Shown: one piece after another, positions 6,328 to 15,199 of the stretch
Layout of the letters: every line of letters starts with the position of its first letter
Position numbering within the stretch: position 1 is the first letter of the stretch
From: a virus
Direction: 5' to 3' (one strand)
IMG/VR virus record: IMGVR_UViG_3300007734_000465
Coordinates: 1 to 21,784 of that record
Length of the DNA: 21,784 nt
The notes under the pieces: model-generated
Told to the model about the DNA's origin: nothing
The model's input: only the letters and a program-made list of their open reading frames with translations
Database searches by the model: none
Translations under genes and position numbers: made by a program

Positions 6328-7793
6328 TATCTATATCCTGCTGGTGCTGCTGTTACATCAATACCTTGAGCATCACTCCAGTTAGTTCCAGAAGCTATTT
6401 TAACATTAGCTCTAACATATCTACCAGATTGTCTCAATGGTGCTATACCAGTAGTATTTGCTGCAACATAACTAGAAGTTGTTGCAGTATCTACTAAAGC
6501 ATCTCTAGTTTTAATAGCTACTGTCGAAGCACAATCTACTATAGGTCTAACTCCAGTAATTTTAGTTCTTTGTCCTGGAATAGGTTCTATTTCAGATGTT
6601 TCTATTTCTGCTTCTAATTGATTACCAGAAAAGATTGCAGCTTTATAATTGTTATCAATTGCACCTAAATATAATTGTCCACCAGACCAGAAATCCGTAT
6701 CTAATGCAATATTAATATCATCTAAATTTTGAGATATAATATCCATTAATTCAACTGTATATGCACCAACAAATTGAGTAAATATTGTTGAAGCATTTGC
6801 AGTAGCTGATGACCATTTTTCTGTAACATAATTATAAATTAATAATTTATCACAAATACCAGTAGTATTATTTGCATTAGCAACAGAAGGATATAACCAT
6901 AAAGCTAAGTTATTAAATGGATCTATTGCTGCAACAATACGATCTGTATAAGCTTTATTTAAATCAGCATCAAAAAATCTATTTACTTTTTCTGCACCAA
7001 TTGCTTTAAGTGCATCACCATTAACTTCAAAGAAACCATCGTCTGCGTAAAAGAAAACTCGTCTATCTGTTTGTGTTACAGTCTGTCCATATACAGCACC
7101 ACGATTAGCAGATATAACGGAAAATCTGAATACTGTTTGTCCGCCAATATAGTCCATACGAACAATTTGATTTTGTCTAAATACATATCCTATCTCACCT
7201 GAAGTTATAGCTACAATTTTTCCACCAGCTCCTGGAATATCTTGAAAGTCAGCTTGTTTTTTACCAAGTTCCCAAGTAGCAATATCATCATTACCTGCCC
7301 ATTGTACTCTATTAACATTAGTTGGTTGGCTTCCAGTAACTAAAAAATTTCTTATAATTCCTGATACTCTAAATGTAGGTACAGTTCCAGATGTAGCAAT
7401 TGCAGATAAATTTGCAAAGTTAGTTGAAGTTCCCATTAAGTAATATTGGGGTGCATCAACACCATTACTTGCTATAATGTAATTTCCAAATTGTGTAAAT
7501 GTCCAAAAGTCAGTATCAGTTCCTGTTAAACTTGCTTTACGAGATGTAAATGTACCACCATCTAATTGGTAAAGATTAGTTTTATTACCAACAAAGTTGT
7601 AAACATTATTAGATCCATCTCTAAATGAACCTGCACCTTTTGAATCAGCTCCAATATTATTTGAGCTATAACTAACTAAACTTTTAAATGGTTTGTAACT
7701 TTGTAAAGCATAATAAACATTATGAGCTACATTAGCTCCTTTGTTTAAATGTTTAGGTTGATCAGGTAACCATTCTCCAAATGCTAATTGCAT
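6327..7793 (-). CDS. Tail hub / packaged-DNA stabilisation protein, P22 gp10-like
   Basis: This 488-residue beta-rich protein contains repeated blade-like motifs: GAGSFRDGSNNVYNFVGNKT, FTQFGNYIIASNG, GKIVAITSGEIGYVFRQNQI, and RVFFYADDGFFEVNG. Together they suggest a beta-propeller-like fold of the P22 gp10 hub family. In P22, gp10 plugs the portal below gp4 and carries the fibres. Here the gene lies directly after the adaptor and before the main fibre, exactly the position expected of the hub. The N-terminus (FGEWLPDQPKHLN) fits related podoviral proteins. The family call is by motif and context. It is less certain than the terminase or portal. Confidence 0.65.
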   Translation of the reverse strand: MQLAFGEWLPDQPKHLNKGANVAHNVYYALQSYKPFKSLVSYSSNNIGADSKGAGSFRDGSNNVYNFVGNKTNLYQLDGGTFTSRKASLTGTDTDFWTFTQFGNYIIASNGVDAPQYYLMGTSTNFANLSAIATSGTVPTFRVSGIIRNFLVTGSQPTNVNRVQWAGNDDIATWELGKKQADFQDIPGAGGKIVAITSGEIGYVFRQNQIVRMDYIGGQTVFRFSVISANRGAVYGQTVTQTDRRVFFYADDGFFEVNGDALKAIGAEKVNRFFDADLNKAYTDRIVAAIDPFNNLALWLYPSVANANNTTGICDKLLIYNYVTEKWSSATANASTIFTQFVGAYTVELMDIISQNLDDINIALDTDFWSGGQLYLGAIDNNYKAAIFSGNQLEAEIETSEIEPIPGQRTKITGVRPIVDCASTVAIKTRDALVDTATTSSYVAANTTGIAPLRQSGRYVRANVKIASGTNWSDAQGIDVTAAPAGYR

Positions 7794-7795
7794 AG

Positions 7796-8461
7796 TTACT
7801 TTCTTCTATAAAATGAAAGATCAGTACCTACATCGGTATGTTGTACAACAGGAGATCCACCAAATGAATCTTGTTGATCGTTGCTTTCTAATCTTTCTAA
7901 TGCTGTTTGATACATAGCTATCCAGTTTTGGACTTGAGCTTGATCTATACCACCAATAAAATTAGCAGCATGAAATAAACTTCCATATAAATAAACTGCA
8001 GGATGTGAAGCTAAAATATAATTAGAAGCATTAGTAGATGATAGAGGTGTAAATGCTTTGTAGTATTGTAAATATCCTGTGTAAGTTGTATCTGGACTTG
8101 GAGCAAATCTAAATTTTTCTACACTATCATCAGATTCAATTGTATAAACTCTTGGTAAACCAGTAGTAGAACCACCTTTAATTGCAAATAAATTTGCAGG
8201 TGTAATATAATTTAAATGATATTTTGTACTACCAGATAAAATATAAAATGATCTAACTGCTATAAATCCTGTTGGAACTGTAACTGTTTCGCTGTTAATA
8301 GTAACAGTATCAATTTGTTCCATTTGTCTAATTCTTAATTTAGCATTAAGATCAGCTTCAACTAATTTTATAAAGTCATCAGATATTTCAGATGTAAGGT
8401 CAGCTCTATTAAGCCAGTTAGCTATTGTGGATTTTAATTCTGTATAGGTACTAATTGCCAT
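7796..8461 (-). CDS. Head-tail adaptor protein (SU10 adaptor / P22 gp4-like)
   Basis: The 221-residue product starts AISTYTELKSTIANWLNR, followed by a DDFIKLVEADLNAKLRIRQME helix at about 27-47. It then alternates beta segments (FIAVRSFYI, LPRVYTIESDD) and ends with a helix (WIAMYQTALERLE) near 180-192. This is the pattern of the phage adaptor family typified by the podovirus SU10. It forms a dodecameric ring beneath the portal. Its start overlaps the upstream stop as TAATG. Together with the SU10-like portal and capsid it supports one inherited virion module. Confidence 0.75.
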   Translation of the reverse strand: MAISTYTELKSTIANWLNRADLTSEISDDFIKLVEADLNAKLRIRQMEQIDTVTINSETVTVPTGFIAVRSFYILSGSTKYHLNYITPANLFAIKGGSTTGLPRVYTIESDDSVEKFRFAPSPDTTYTGYLQYYKAFTPLSSTNASNYILASHPAVYLYGSLFHAANFIGGIDQAQVQNWIAMYQTALERLESNDQQDSFGGSPVVQHTDVGTDLSFYRRK

Positions 8462-8796
8462 TATATTTTTCCTTCTGCAGTTCTAAAATATCTATACTCA
8501 TTAGAGTTTAATTTTTTTTTTAAAATCTTTTTACGTTCAACATCTGGTATTCCAAACCAATTATTAGTTCCATTATATTCTTTGGCCCAAATGGTTAGAC
8601 AAATATTTGGAATACTAGCTACTCTTTTTAAATCTCTAGATTTAGAATAGCCATCATTTAAAGTAATAAGTTGTTTATTCTTTTTAAGAACAGGTTCAAC
8701 ATCTTGAGTTTGTTTAATAGTAAGTTTACCATCAGATTCTTTAATATAATCTGAACGGATTACTCCATCAAACTCAACGTCTCTTAACTTGGACAT
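8461..8796 (-). CDS. Conserved phage protein of unknown function, probable neck component
   Basis: This 111-residue protein has a VASIPNICLTIWAKEYN segment (about 59-75) and a C-terminus with KKKLNSNEYRYFRTAEGKI. I recognise the pattern of a hydrophobic-P-x-V/I-x-x-x-W stretch followed by a K-L-N-D-x-E-Y-R-x-L-R-T motif from small podoviral genes beside the capsid and adaptor genes, which are usually left unnamed. The family has no established biochemical role known to me. Position suggests head completion or neck assembly. It overlaps both neighbours as TAATG. Confidence 0.6.
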   Translation of the reverse strand: MSKLRDVEFDGVIRSDYIKESDGKLTIKQTQDVEPVLKKNKQLITLNDGYSKSRDLKRVASIPNICLTIWAKEYNGTNNWFGIPDVERKKILKKKLNSNEYRYFRTAEGKI

Positions 8797-9074
8797 TACT
8801 CAGTTAATGATGTAACGTATAAATTTCCAGATGCACAAATTCCAGCTACTTTTTCACCTTCAGAAATTTTAATAATTTCTATTTCACCAAGTGGTAAATA
8901 AACTGAACTTGTTGTAGCAGTAGGATTAACACCAATATTGTAATGACAGTTAGCATCAGCTACTAATCTTACGTATTGTATGTTTGCACCTATTGCAGAA
9001 CTTTGAGCAGATGAACCACTCATAGCTACTTTAGATGTTGTTACTGGTCTAAGACCATAATTCATAATTGCCAT
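8796..9074 (-). CDS. Small structural protein, possible head accessory
   Basis: The 92-residue product is beta-rich and contains NCHYNIGVNPTATTSSVYLP (about 61-80 region of the frame) and a GEKVAGICASGNLYVTSLTE ending. This NPTAT-x-x-S-x-x-LP pattern recurs in many small phage proteins near the capsid gene. It probably decorates or completes the head. It is the first gene after the strong hairpin at 9098-9117, with AAGGAAATAT as its ribosome binding site, so it starts the tail sub-block of the operon. Confidence 0.55.
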   Translation of the reverse strand: MAIMNYGLRPVTTSKVAMSGSSAQSSAIGANIQYVRLVADANCHYNIGVNPTATTSSVYLPLGEIEIIKISEGEKVAGICASGNLYVTSLTE

Positions 9075-9092
9075 ATATTTCCTTTTTAAATT

Positions 9093-9117
9093 AAAAAAGG
9101 GGGTATTGCTACCCCCT
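9093..9117 (-). terminator. Intrinsic terminator after the capsid/decoration genes
   Basis: Read leftward, AGGGGGTA, a GCAA loop and TACCCCCT form a perfect 8-bp GC-rich stem followed by six T's and TAATTT. This is a textbook rho-independent terminator with a GNRA-type loop. It lies between the decoration gene (stop 9127) and the 92-residue gene (start 9074). It probably reduces but does not abolish transcription into the tail genes, since no clear new promoter is evident in the 53-base gap. Confidence 0.85.
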
Positions 9118-9126
9118 AATGTAAAA

Positions 9127-9474
9127 TTATCTTCTGATAATAACTGTTATATCAATTGGTTGTGTTGTTGATGACGCACCATCTGATGTAATTGTTATAT
9201 AATCACCTTCTTTGACACTATTAGCAGCTGTTGGTTCAGCAGTATCAATGTCTCCTGCAGCTGATCCTGAAAAAGCAACTGTGAATGATCCACCTGTTAC
9301 AGCAGTTCCATTTATAGCACTTGTTACAGCTGAGTTAGCACCTGTAATTGCTCCACCTAATACAGAAATAATTTTAATAATTTTTCCATCATCAGGTACA
9401 GCGATATTAACTGAACTAGGAGCTGATACATCAGCTAATCTAGCAGTTAAAAAGTAGTCGTTTAATGTTCTCAT
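9127..9474 (-). CDS. Probable capsid decoration protein
   Basis: This 115-residue, Ala/Ser/Thr/Gly-rich beta protein begins MRTLNDYFLTARLADVSAP. It then has IAVPDDGKIIKIISVLGG and a C-terminal GDYITITSDGASS / IDITVIIRR. The ATG at 9474 is preferred over an upstream in-frame ATG at 9525 because AGGAAAA sits 9 bases before it; the extra 17 residues would be Lys/Arg-rich and unlike the body. The location right after the major capsid gene and flanking hairpins imply a high-copy virion protein. Decoration or head-surface function is inferred from composition and context. Confidence 0.6.
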   Translation of the reverse strand: MRTLNDYFLTARLADVSAPSSVNIAVPDDGKIIKIISVLGGAITGANSAVTSAINGTAVTGGSFTVAFSGSAAGDIDTAEPTAANSVKEGDYITITSDGASSTTQPIDITVIIRR

Positions 9475-9540
9475 TTTTATTTTCCTATGTTTGCTTCGTT
9501 CCGTCTTTAAGACTTCAAAGACCAAACAAATGTTTATGAA

Positions 9541-9558
9541 GGGGAGATTGCTCTCCCC
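9541..9558 (-). promoter_or_regulatory. GCAA-loop hairpin between capsid and decoration genes
   Basis: Read leftward, GGGGAGA, loop GCAA, TCTCCCC form a perfect 7-bp GC-rich stem 16 bases after the capsid stop. It is not followed by a U-tract (TTCATAAACA follows). An mRNA-stabilising or processing element, or a leaky pause site, is therefore more likely than a terminator. It uses the same GCAA loop as the terminator at 9093-9117. Confidence 0.7.
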
Positions 9559-9573
9559 CTCAGATTATTTATA

Positions 9574-10518
9574 CTATGACGTTGTTAAGTCTGCAACAAG
9601 TCCACTAGCACCTTCGTTTCTAGAGATTAAAGTAAGCTCAACTAAAAGCTGTCTTTTTTCGCTATCACCAGTTTTTGATAACTCGTGCATAGTGAAGTCT
9701 CTTAAGAAACCTACAGACCAGTAGTCCATATCCAGAACCCACGCATCTCTATCTCTAGAGAATCTGTTAGGTACAACTTCTAGATCACCGAAGTCAGATG
9801 AGTAAACATCAATACTTGCGTATAATGTTTTATCTTCTGAAGCATCAAATCTAGTAGATCCACCTGTGAATCCAGATACTTTTTGTTTGTTGAAAGGACC
9901 AACCATTAGGATTGATGGACTTCCACCTGCGTTCCAAACAGATTTGATAACTGATTTCAGTTGATCTTCTGTGAAAGCTCTTTGTGTTCCATCAGTTCTA
10001 GCATCAGTACCATCTCCAGTTGGAGATGCACCGCCAGAACCTAATACGTCATTTGAGTACACCCATGCTCCAAGAGATGCAAATTTTCTTGCAGTTGAAG
10101 CATCACCAGTTACTTTAGCTTGATTAGCAAGTAAAGTAGCTTCGATGTCTCGTTTTAGTTCTTTTGATTTTTTAGCAATTTGATAAGCCAATTCACTTGC
10201 TCTACCAGCTTTATCAACTGCTTCTTGAGTGCCTGTAATAACTACAGTTTTATCCATGATTTGCGTTTTGTTTGCAAGTCTTGTTGTAGCTGTAGAAGCA
10301 TCAAGAGTAGCTTCATCGCCCTCGATAACAGCATTAGATGTTGATGCTGCAGCAAGTGCGTCTGTTTGCCATTCGTGTGTTGTTGATTTAACTTGTTCTC
10401 TAGCAGCTGAACTCATGAAAGGAGTTTCAGTTGGAGAAATAGAATAAATCACATCTTGTAAGTCCTCTCTAATACCTACTGTATCGTAAGTATCGAAAGT
10501 ATTTGATGGTTGTGCCAT
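9574..10518 (-). CDS. Major capsid protein, SU10 / DUF5309-like
   Basis: This is a 314-residue HK97-fold-type capsid protein. The N-terminus TFDTYDTVGIREDLQDVIYS and the segment ISPTETPFMSSAAREQVKS (about 27-45) are diagnostic of the SU10/DUF5309 family. It continues with HEWQTDALAAASTSNAVIEG and a long helix near 105-135 (KAGRASELAYQIAKKSKELK) equivalent to the spine helix region. The C-terminal part includes ILMVGPFNKQKVSGF and RDAWVLDMDYWSVGF. The length is normal for the family. It lies directly after the scaffold gene. AAGGAAAAATAAATG gives the start. It should be the most abundant virion protein. Confidence 0.88.
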   Translation of the reverse strand: MAQPSNTFDTYDTVGIREDLQDVIYSISPTETPFMSSAAREQVKSTTHEWQTDALAAASTSNAVIEGDEATLDASTATTRLANKTQIMDKTVVITGTQEAVDKAGRASELAYQIAKKSKELKRDIEATLLANQAKVTGDASTARKFASLGAWVYSNDVLGSGGASPTGDGTDARTDGTQRAFTEDQLKSVIKSVWNAGGSPSILMVGPFNKQKVSGFTGGSTRFDASEDKTLYASIDVYSSDFGDLEVVPNRFSRDRDAWVLDMDYWSVGFLRDFTMHELSKTGDSEKRQLLVELTLISRNEGASGLVADLTTS

Positions 10519-10528
10519 TTATTTTTCC

Positions 10529-11521
10529 TTATTTTTTTTGTGTTATCATTTGAAGTATGGCAGACTGAGCATCTTCCATGCGACCAGTCTTTCTTACTTT
10601 CCCAATTTTTTGTTTTATGACATCACGAACTGAACTATCTGTTTTTGCAACACCAGCTTTAATAACTTTTGGAGCAGTAACTACCTTTTTTGGAGAAAGG
10701 TCTTTAGGTGCTTTAGAGTTTTTATATTGCATAGCATCTTTAAGTACCAATAAAAATCTATGATCAGTTAATGAAGATATTTCATTATCTTTAAATCCAT
10801 AATCAGCTAAAAGTTTTTTAGCATTAGATTTAAACTCAACAGATTTTACTGGATCTGCAAACTCAGGTATGCGTTCTTCTGCAAGTTTTATTTCTTTTTT
10901 AAGATAGTTAGTAAATTCACTTTGAAAAGCTTCATCAGCTTTTTTACGTAAATCATTAATGCGAGTTTGTTGTTGTCTAATTTTAAACTCTAACTTAGCT
11001 GCATGACTAGGATCTTCTTCATATAATTTATTAAGATCCGTAGCACCTAACTGTTCTTTAAAGAGTAAATCTGCAGATTGAATTGCATTATTAAGTTCTT
11101 TAATTCGAGAATCATAAGTCTGACGTAAACTTTCTTTTTCACTTTCAAGATTTTTCTTTTCAAGTGATAATTGATGAGTTTTTTGTCTATAATCTGAATC
11201 TCTAGAATAACCAGACTTAAGTTCATCGAGAGTAACCTCAAGCTCTTGACCTTGTACTTTTACTCGGTGGAGATTTGGTTTCTCAACTTCTTCTTTTTGT
11301 GTTGGTTGTTCTGTTACTTCTTCGTTTATGTTTTCAGTAGCTACGGCTTCTTCAACAATTTCGTCAGACGTTGATTGATTGTCATTTGAAACTTCCTGAG
11401 TTTTAACTTCAGGCTCTACTGATGGTTCTGCTTTGACTACTGGTGCTGATTGTCCTTCTTTAGGATTCAGTAAACCAAGTATTTTCTCAGCAGCACCTGA
11501 TACAGATTTATCATCTGCCAT
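10529..11521 (-). CDS. Capsid scaffolding protein
   Basis: This 330-residue protein has an acidic, disordered N-terminal third (residues 20-85, rich in Glu, Val, Pro). A conserved-looking segment follows (HRVKVQGQELEVTLDELKSG, about 85-104, then YSRDSDYRQKTHQLSLEKK). A long coiled coil runs from about 112-215, and the C-terminal tail is basic (about 270-330). This charge layout, with an acidic N-terminus and a basic capsid-binding C-terminus, is classic for scaffolds. So is the position just before the major capsid gene. A strong AAAGGAGC ribosome binding site precedes ATG. It should be absent from mature virions. Confidence 0.8.
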   Translation of the reverse strand: MADDKSVSGAAEKILGLLNPKEGQSAPVVKAEPSVEPEVKTQEVSNDNQSTSDEIVEEAVATENINEEVTEQPTQKEEVEKPNLHRVKVQGQELEVTLDELKSGYSRDSDYRQKTHQLSLEKKNLESEKESLRQTYDSRIKELNNAIQSADLLFKEQLGATDLNKLYEEDPSHAAKLEFKIRQQQTRINDLRKKADEAFQSEFTNYLKKEIKLAEERIPEFADPVKSVEFKSNAKKLLADYGFKDNEISSLTDHRFLLVLKDAMQYKNSKAPKDLSPKKVVTAPKVIKAGVAKTDSSVRDVIKQKIGKVRKTGRMEDAQSAILQMITQKK

Positions 11522-11554
11522 ATATGCTCCTTTAGGGTTATCGTTTCGTAATTA

Positions 11555-11836
11555 TTACGATTGACGTTTTAGGTTTTCTAGCTCATGGGCAGCTAGTTTG
11601 CCAGTCTCCATTACACTAACAAGATGTCCTTTAATTTTGTCTAGCATATTAAATGCCATCCAAAGAACTTGTCTTTGTTCGTGGTCGGAATATGAAGTTT
11701 TAAATATTTCTGATCTATAAGATTCAGATAAATATTCAAAAGCTTCCTTCAGCAAGGGTTCTTCTAATAAAATAGAAGCTTGTTTACCCCTGAGAATCTG
11801 TTGATCCAGGTTCGATTGTGGAATTTTGTTGTCCAT
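11555..11836 (-). CDS. Conserved phage protein of unknown function between portal and scaffold
   Basis: The 93-residue protein is mostly helical, with a QQILRGKQASILLEEPLLKE segment (12-31) and a C-terminal HEQRQVLWMAFNMLDKIKGH segment. Similar small genes occur between portal and scaffold in podoviruses, and members typically carry an LWM...L..KIRGHL pattern. No function is established to my knowledge. Its first 53 bases overlap the portal 3' end in another frame, an unusually long overlap in this operon. It may assist portal incorporation, but this is speculation from position. Confidence 0.65.
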   Translation of the reverse strand: MDNKIPQSNLDQQILRGKQASILLEEPLLKEAFEYLSESYRSEIFKTSYSDHEQRQVLWMAFNMLDKIKGHLVSVMETGKLAAHELENLKRQS

Positions 11837-13901
11837 TATTAAAAAACTCTTTTTGTCCTTCCATTATCTTTTTAAATATATCACTTGTTGTAGCAAGTTT
11901 TTGAGATTCTATCATAGATCTGTTCTTTAAATCAATCTCATTAATTTTAGTGTTATATTTAAGCTCTAATTCTTTGATTTGCAATTCGTAATCAAGTAAT
12001 TTAGCTCTCATTTCAGCTTCAATACGTTTAAGTTCAACGTTAGTTTTAATAACTTCTCTTTCGTTTTGACCTTGTACTTGAGCTAATGAAACTTTTTCAA
12101 ATTCAGTTGGAGGTTTAGGCGGCAACTGTGGCATTTGAGCTTGTCCAACATCTGGATCCATAAAGTATGGCTCAATATTACCAAGTCCTGCGTTCTCTAT
12201 AAGTTTCTTTAATGTATTGTAAATGTTCCTTAAATTTACCATTGGGCCATAAACGTTCTGTTGAAGGTTTATAGCTTGTAATTGTCTTTCTAAAATTGAA
12301 GTTAATAAAATTAATTGTTGTTCTTTAGAACCTGTGCCTAATCCTACGGCTACAGTAACATTAACTTTATCTCTCCATTCAAATGGTCTCATAGGAATAA
12401 ACTTCCCACGAATTTTTAATATCTTTTCTTTTTGTTGATACTTACAAATAAGCTCAAACATTTTATATCCTAAATCTTTAATACCTGTTTCAGCAAATAT
12501 TCTAGCAATTAACTCCATTCTCATTTGAGATTGTGTTAAGATCTGATTAATACCAGTTGCTGTTTTGTTTAAAGTATTTGGATCTAATCCTTGAGATTGT
12601 CTTGTAATACCAGTTCTAGATTCTTTTACTGAATCTAAATATCCTAATAGTCCTGCAGCTTGATCACCAATTGGTTGGGTGTTCATAGCCATCATAACAT
12701 TTGCAGGTGGTTGTTTAGTTCTAACAATTCCTCCTGGTCTATTAGTTAATAGATCATCTAATGAAACTTGTCCGTCTTGTACTGCAATACGATTATTATT
12801 TGTTAGATACATATTATCTAACATCTGTCTCATTACAGTAGATTTAATTAATTGTATATCTTCTACTAATTCAGAAACTGATCTGCCATAAAATCTGTGT
12901 GGCATAATTACAGGAGTTATAGAAATAAATGGCATTGAATCTACTTCTTCAATACTGAGTGCTTTATATGTAGAATCTCCTGCAAGTAATATTTTTACTA
13001 ATTCTGATTTGCCATCATCATTAATATCTATTCTAGAATAACATTCATGAATTAAAATTTCATCTGATGATTTATCTCCATCATCATTAATGCCTACTAA
13101 ATCTTCTTGATATCTAACTTGATTATCTTCTAAGTAATCTATTGAGTTTCCAGTTGGAAGTTTATTAATTTCATCTTTGTCAAATCCCATTTCAATTAAT
13201 TGAGATCGAGTCATGTTAGTTCTATGACAAACAAAATTAGCTGAGTTAATACACTTAGCTTGACGTTCAATTAAAAATTCTTCTGGTGGTACAGGTTCAA
13301 TTCTAACTTGTCCAAATGATTCTGTTTTTTTAATAACGATATCATGATAAGTAATTTTATCTATTTCATTATTGTCTTGATCTAATAATGATTCTTGATA
13401 TTCGCTATGCTCTACAATTTCAATTTCTTTATCATTAACTAAAAGATTATATTCATCAGTTGTTAATCTTTTATATTCTTCTCTTGTAGTTCTTTGAGAG
13501 TTATCCCAATAAACTTTTAAAATTCCATTACGTTGTATAAGTGCATCTTTAAATGCAGTATATAAACTTATAAACCCTGAGTTTTCTTTGTAAAAAATAT
13601 AATTTAAATAATCAGAACATTGTCTAGCTGTTTCAGAATCTTCAACTCCTACTGGCTCACAATGAAATACATTTTCACCAGCAGTAAATATTCTCATTAA
13701 TGAAGGCAATAAACTTTCAACAGTATCTGATACATCAGTACTTACAACTTGTGATCTGCCTTCTACTTCATTACCAAAAGGTTTTCCTAAATAATATTCT
13801 AAGGATTTTTTTCTTTTATTAACTATTTCACCACCAATAAAACCAGTCGATGATTTAATTTCTTTATTTAATATTGCTATAATTTCTCGTTCAGTTTTCA
13901 T
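11784..13901 (-). CDS. Portal protein, SU10-type
   Basis: This is a 705-residue portal. The ATG at 13901 makes a 4-base ATGA overlap with the terminase stop, which decides it over an in-frame ATG at 13940. Features include SDTVESLLPSLMRIFTAGEN (about 58-77), EDSETARQCSDYLNYIF, and a DALIQRNGILKVYWD strand-turn typical of portal wings. A central VRQMLDNMYLTNNNR-like segment forms part of the stem-crown region, and a C-terminal coiled coil (Lys/Glu-rich, about 600-680) is followed by a disordered Ser/Gly tail. It should form the dodecameric DNA channel at the head vertex, binding terminase and adaptor. Confidence 0.88.
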   Translation of the reverse strand: MKTEREIIAILNKEIKSSTGFIGGEIVNKRKKSLEYYLGKPFGNEVEGRSQVVSTDVSDTVESLLPSLMRIFTAGENVFHCEPVGVEDSETARQCSDYLNYIFYKENSGFISLYTAFKDALIQRNGILKVYWDNSQRTTREEYKRLTTDEYNLLVNDKEIEIVEHSEYQESLLDQDNNEIDKITYHDIVIKKTESFGQVRIEPVPPEEFLIERQAKCINSANFVCHRTNMTRSQLIEMGFDKDEINKLPTGNSIDYLEDNQVRYQEDLVGINDDGDKSSDEILIHECYSRIDINDDGKSELVKILLAGDSTYKALSIEEVDSMPFISITPVIMPHRFYGRSVSELVEDIQLIKSTVMRQMLDNMYLTNNNRIAVQDGQVSLDDLLTNRPGGIVRTKQPPANVMMAMNTQPIGDQAAGLLGYLDSVKESRTGITRQSQGLDPNTLNKTATGINQILTQSQMRMELIARIFAETGIKDLGYKMFELICKYQQKEKILKIRGKFIPMRPFEWRDKVNVTVAVGLGTGSKEQQLILLTSILERQLQAINLQQNVYGPMVNLRNIYNTLKKLIENAGLGNIEPYFMDPDVGQAQMPQLPPKPPTEFEKVSLAQVQGQNEREVIKTNVELKRIEAEMRAKLLDYELQIKELELKYNTKINEIDLKNRSMIESQKLATTSDIFKKIMEGQKEFFNNGQQNSTIEPGSTDSQG

Positions 13902-15199
13902 ATTACGTATTTTGTATCTATATAGATTGGTTTTGTCCATTGACTTGTATCAATTGGACTATGTACACAACCATATCTAAATGCGTCTGCTGCATGGGAA
14001 CACCAGTCATGCAAAGGTTTATTTTTAAATACTTGGTTTCTTTCATCCCATTGTTTTCGATATTGACGTAAAGCATCTAAACCGATCTTACATTTTTCTC
14101 TATCAAAATAACAATATGGCAAAGTATTTCTAACACTTTCAATTCCGTGATCTACTTCAAGTTTAGCAGCAATTTCAAAATCAATTCCGATTTCATTAGC
14201 TACTTCTAATCTTGATTTACCAGTACCTAGTTCTCTAGCTACTATATCATGTGGAGCTACATGTCTATTATAGTTATAATTTTTTTGCTCTAAAACTTCA
14301 GCATAGTGATATAAACTTTCACCTGAAGTTTCATAATAATCTATAACGTGTATTTCTTCACCAACTCTTTGTATAAACCAAATTGCTGTTGAATCTCCTA
14401 TACCTAAATCCCACCAAGTTTCAACTGGTATAGATGTGTCATAAGGTACTTCACAAATTCTTCCATCATTATCTGCTGCTGTAATTAGTTTACCATAGTA
14501 ACTACCACTTACTGCTGCAGTAAATGAACATTCAAATTCTTGATTGTATTGCTCCTCAGTCATAATAGACTGAGCTTCTTTTAATTCATCTGCTGGAATT
14601 ATTTGAGTTTCTGAAGCTCTATATAATTGACCAAACCAATCTTTGTGTCCACGTTTTGCATAATCGTAAACTTCCCAGAATTGATTGTGGCCCATTGGAG
14701 TTCCAATAAATATTACCCAACCATTTGTATCTGAGATTGCAGGTCTAATAATTTCTGTCCAAGTTCTAGGAGACATGATTGCATACTCATCAAGTACGAC
14801 ACCATTGAATCCCATACCTCGAAGTGAATCGGCATTATCAGCACCATAAATTTGGATACGTGATTCGTTATACAAATCTACTCGTAGTTCAGATTCATTA
14901 CGATCACCACCAAATGCCATTAGTGGTCTTGTATAAAATTTTAAATAATCCCAAGCAATAGCTTTACCTTGTCTATAAGTTGGAGCTATGTATGCAAGTT
15001 TAGATCTTGGTTTATCTGTTGCAGTTTTAATTAATTCATTTATTGCAAGAACAGATTTTCCAAATCGTCTATGACAAACTAATACATTAAATCGTTTTAA
15101 TGATTCATGTACTTGTCGTTGTAATGGTCTTGGTTTATAACCTACAGAAACTTCGTAGGTTTTATTCTTCCCATTTGACTTTAACATTGAGCTGTCCAT
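13898..15199 (-). CDS. terL: Terminase large subunit
   Basis: This 433-residue packaging motor has the ATPase-nuclease layout. Walker A is CHRRFGKS (42-49), an adenine-type loop RPLQRQV is at 24-30, Walker B is VVLDE (134-138), and the coupling motif is IGTP (165-168). The C-terminal RNase H-like nuclease shows D264 in WDLGIGD, D287 in VIDYYE, D318 in APHD and D405 in HAADAFRY. Its 5' end overlaps the small-subunit gene by 38 bases and its stop overlaps the portal start. ATG at 15187 is an alternative start, four residues in. Packaging type (headful or site-specific) cannot be read from this alone. Confidence 0.93.
   Translation of the reverse strand: MDSSMLKSNGKNKTYEVSVGYKPRPLQRQVHESLKRFNVLVCHRRFGKSVLAINELIKTATDKPRSKLAYIAPTYRQGKAIAWDYLKFYTRPLMAFGGDRNESELRVDLYNESRIQIYGADNADSLRGMGFNGVVLDEYAIMSPRTWTEIIRPAISDTNGWVIFIGTPMGHNQFWEVYDYAKRGHKDWFGQLYRASETQIIPADELKEAQSIMTEEQYNQEFECSFTAAVSGSYYGKLITAADNDGRICEVPYDTSIPVETWWDLGIGDSTAIWFIQRVGEEIHVIDYYETSGESLYHYAEVLEQKNYNYNRHVAPHDIVARELGTGKSRLEVANEIGIDFEIAAKLEVDHGIESVRNTLPYCYFDREKCKIGLDALRQYRKQWDERNQVFKNKPLHDWCSHAADAFRYGCVHSPIDTSQWTKPIYIDTKYVI

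Noticed and set aside
9475-9525. Upstream N-terminal extension of the decoration gene
   Set aside because: The extra residues are Lys/Arg-rich and unlike the body, and the AGGAAAA site fits the ATG at 9474.
13902-13940. In-frame upstream start for the portal
   Set aside because: It would lie within the terminase coding sequence, whereas ATG 13901 gives the ATGA stop-start overlap typical of this operon.
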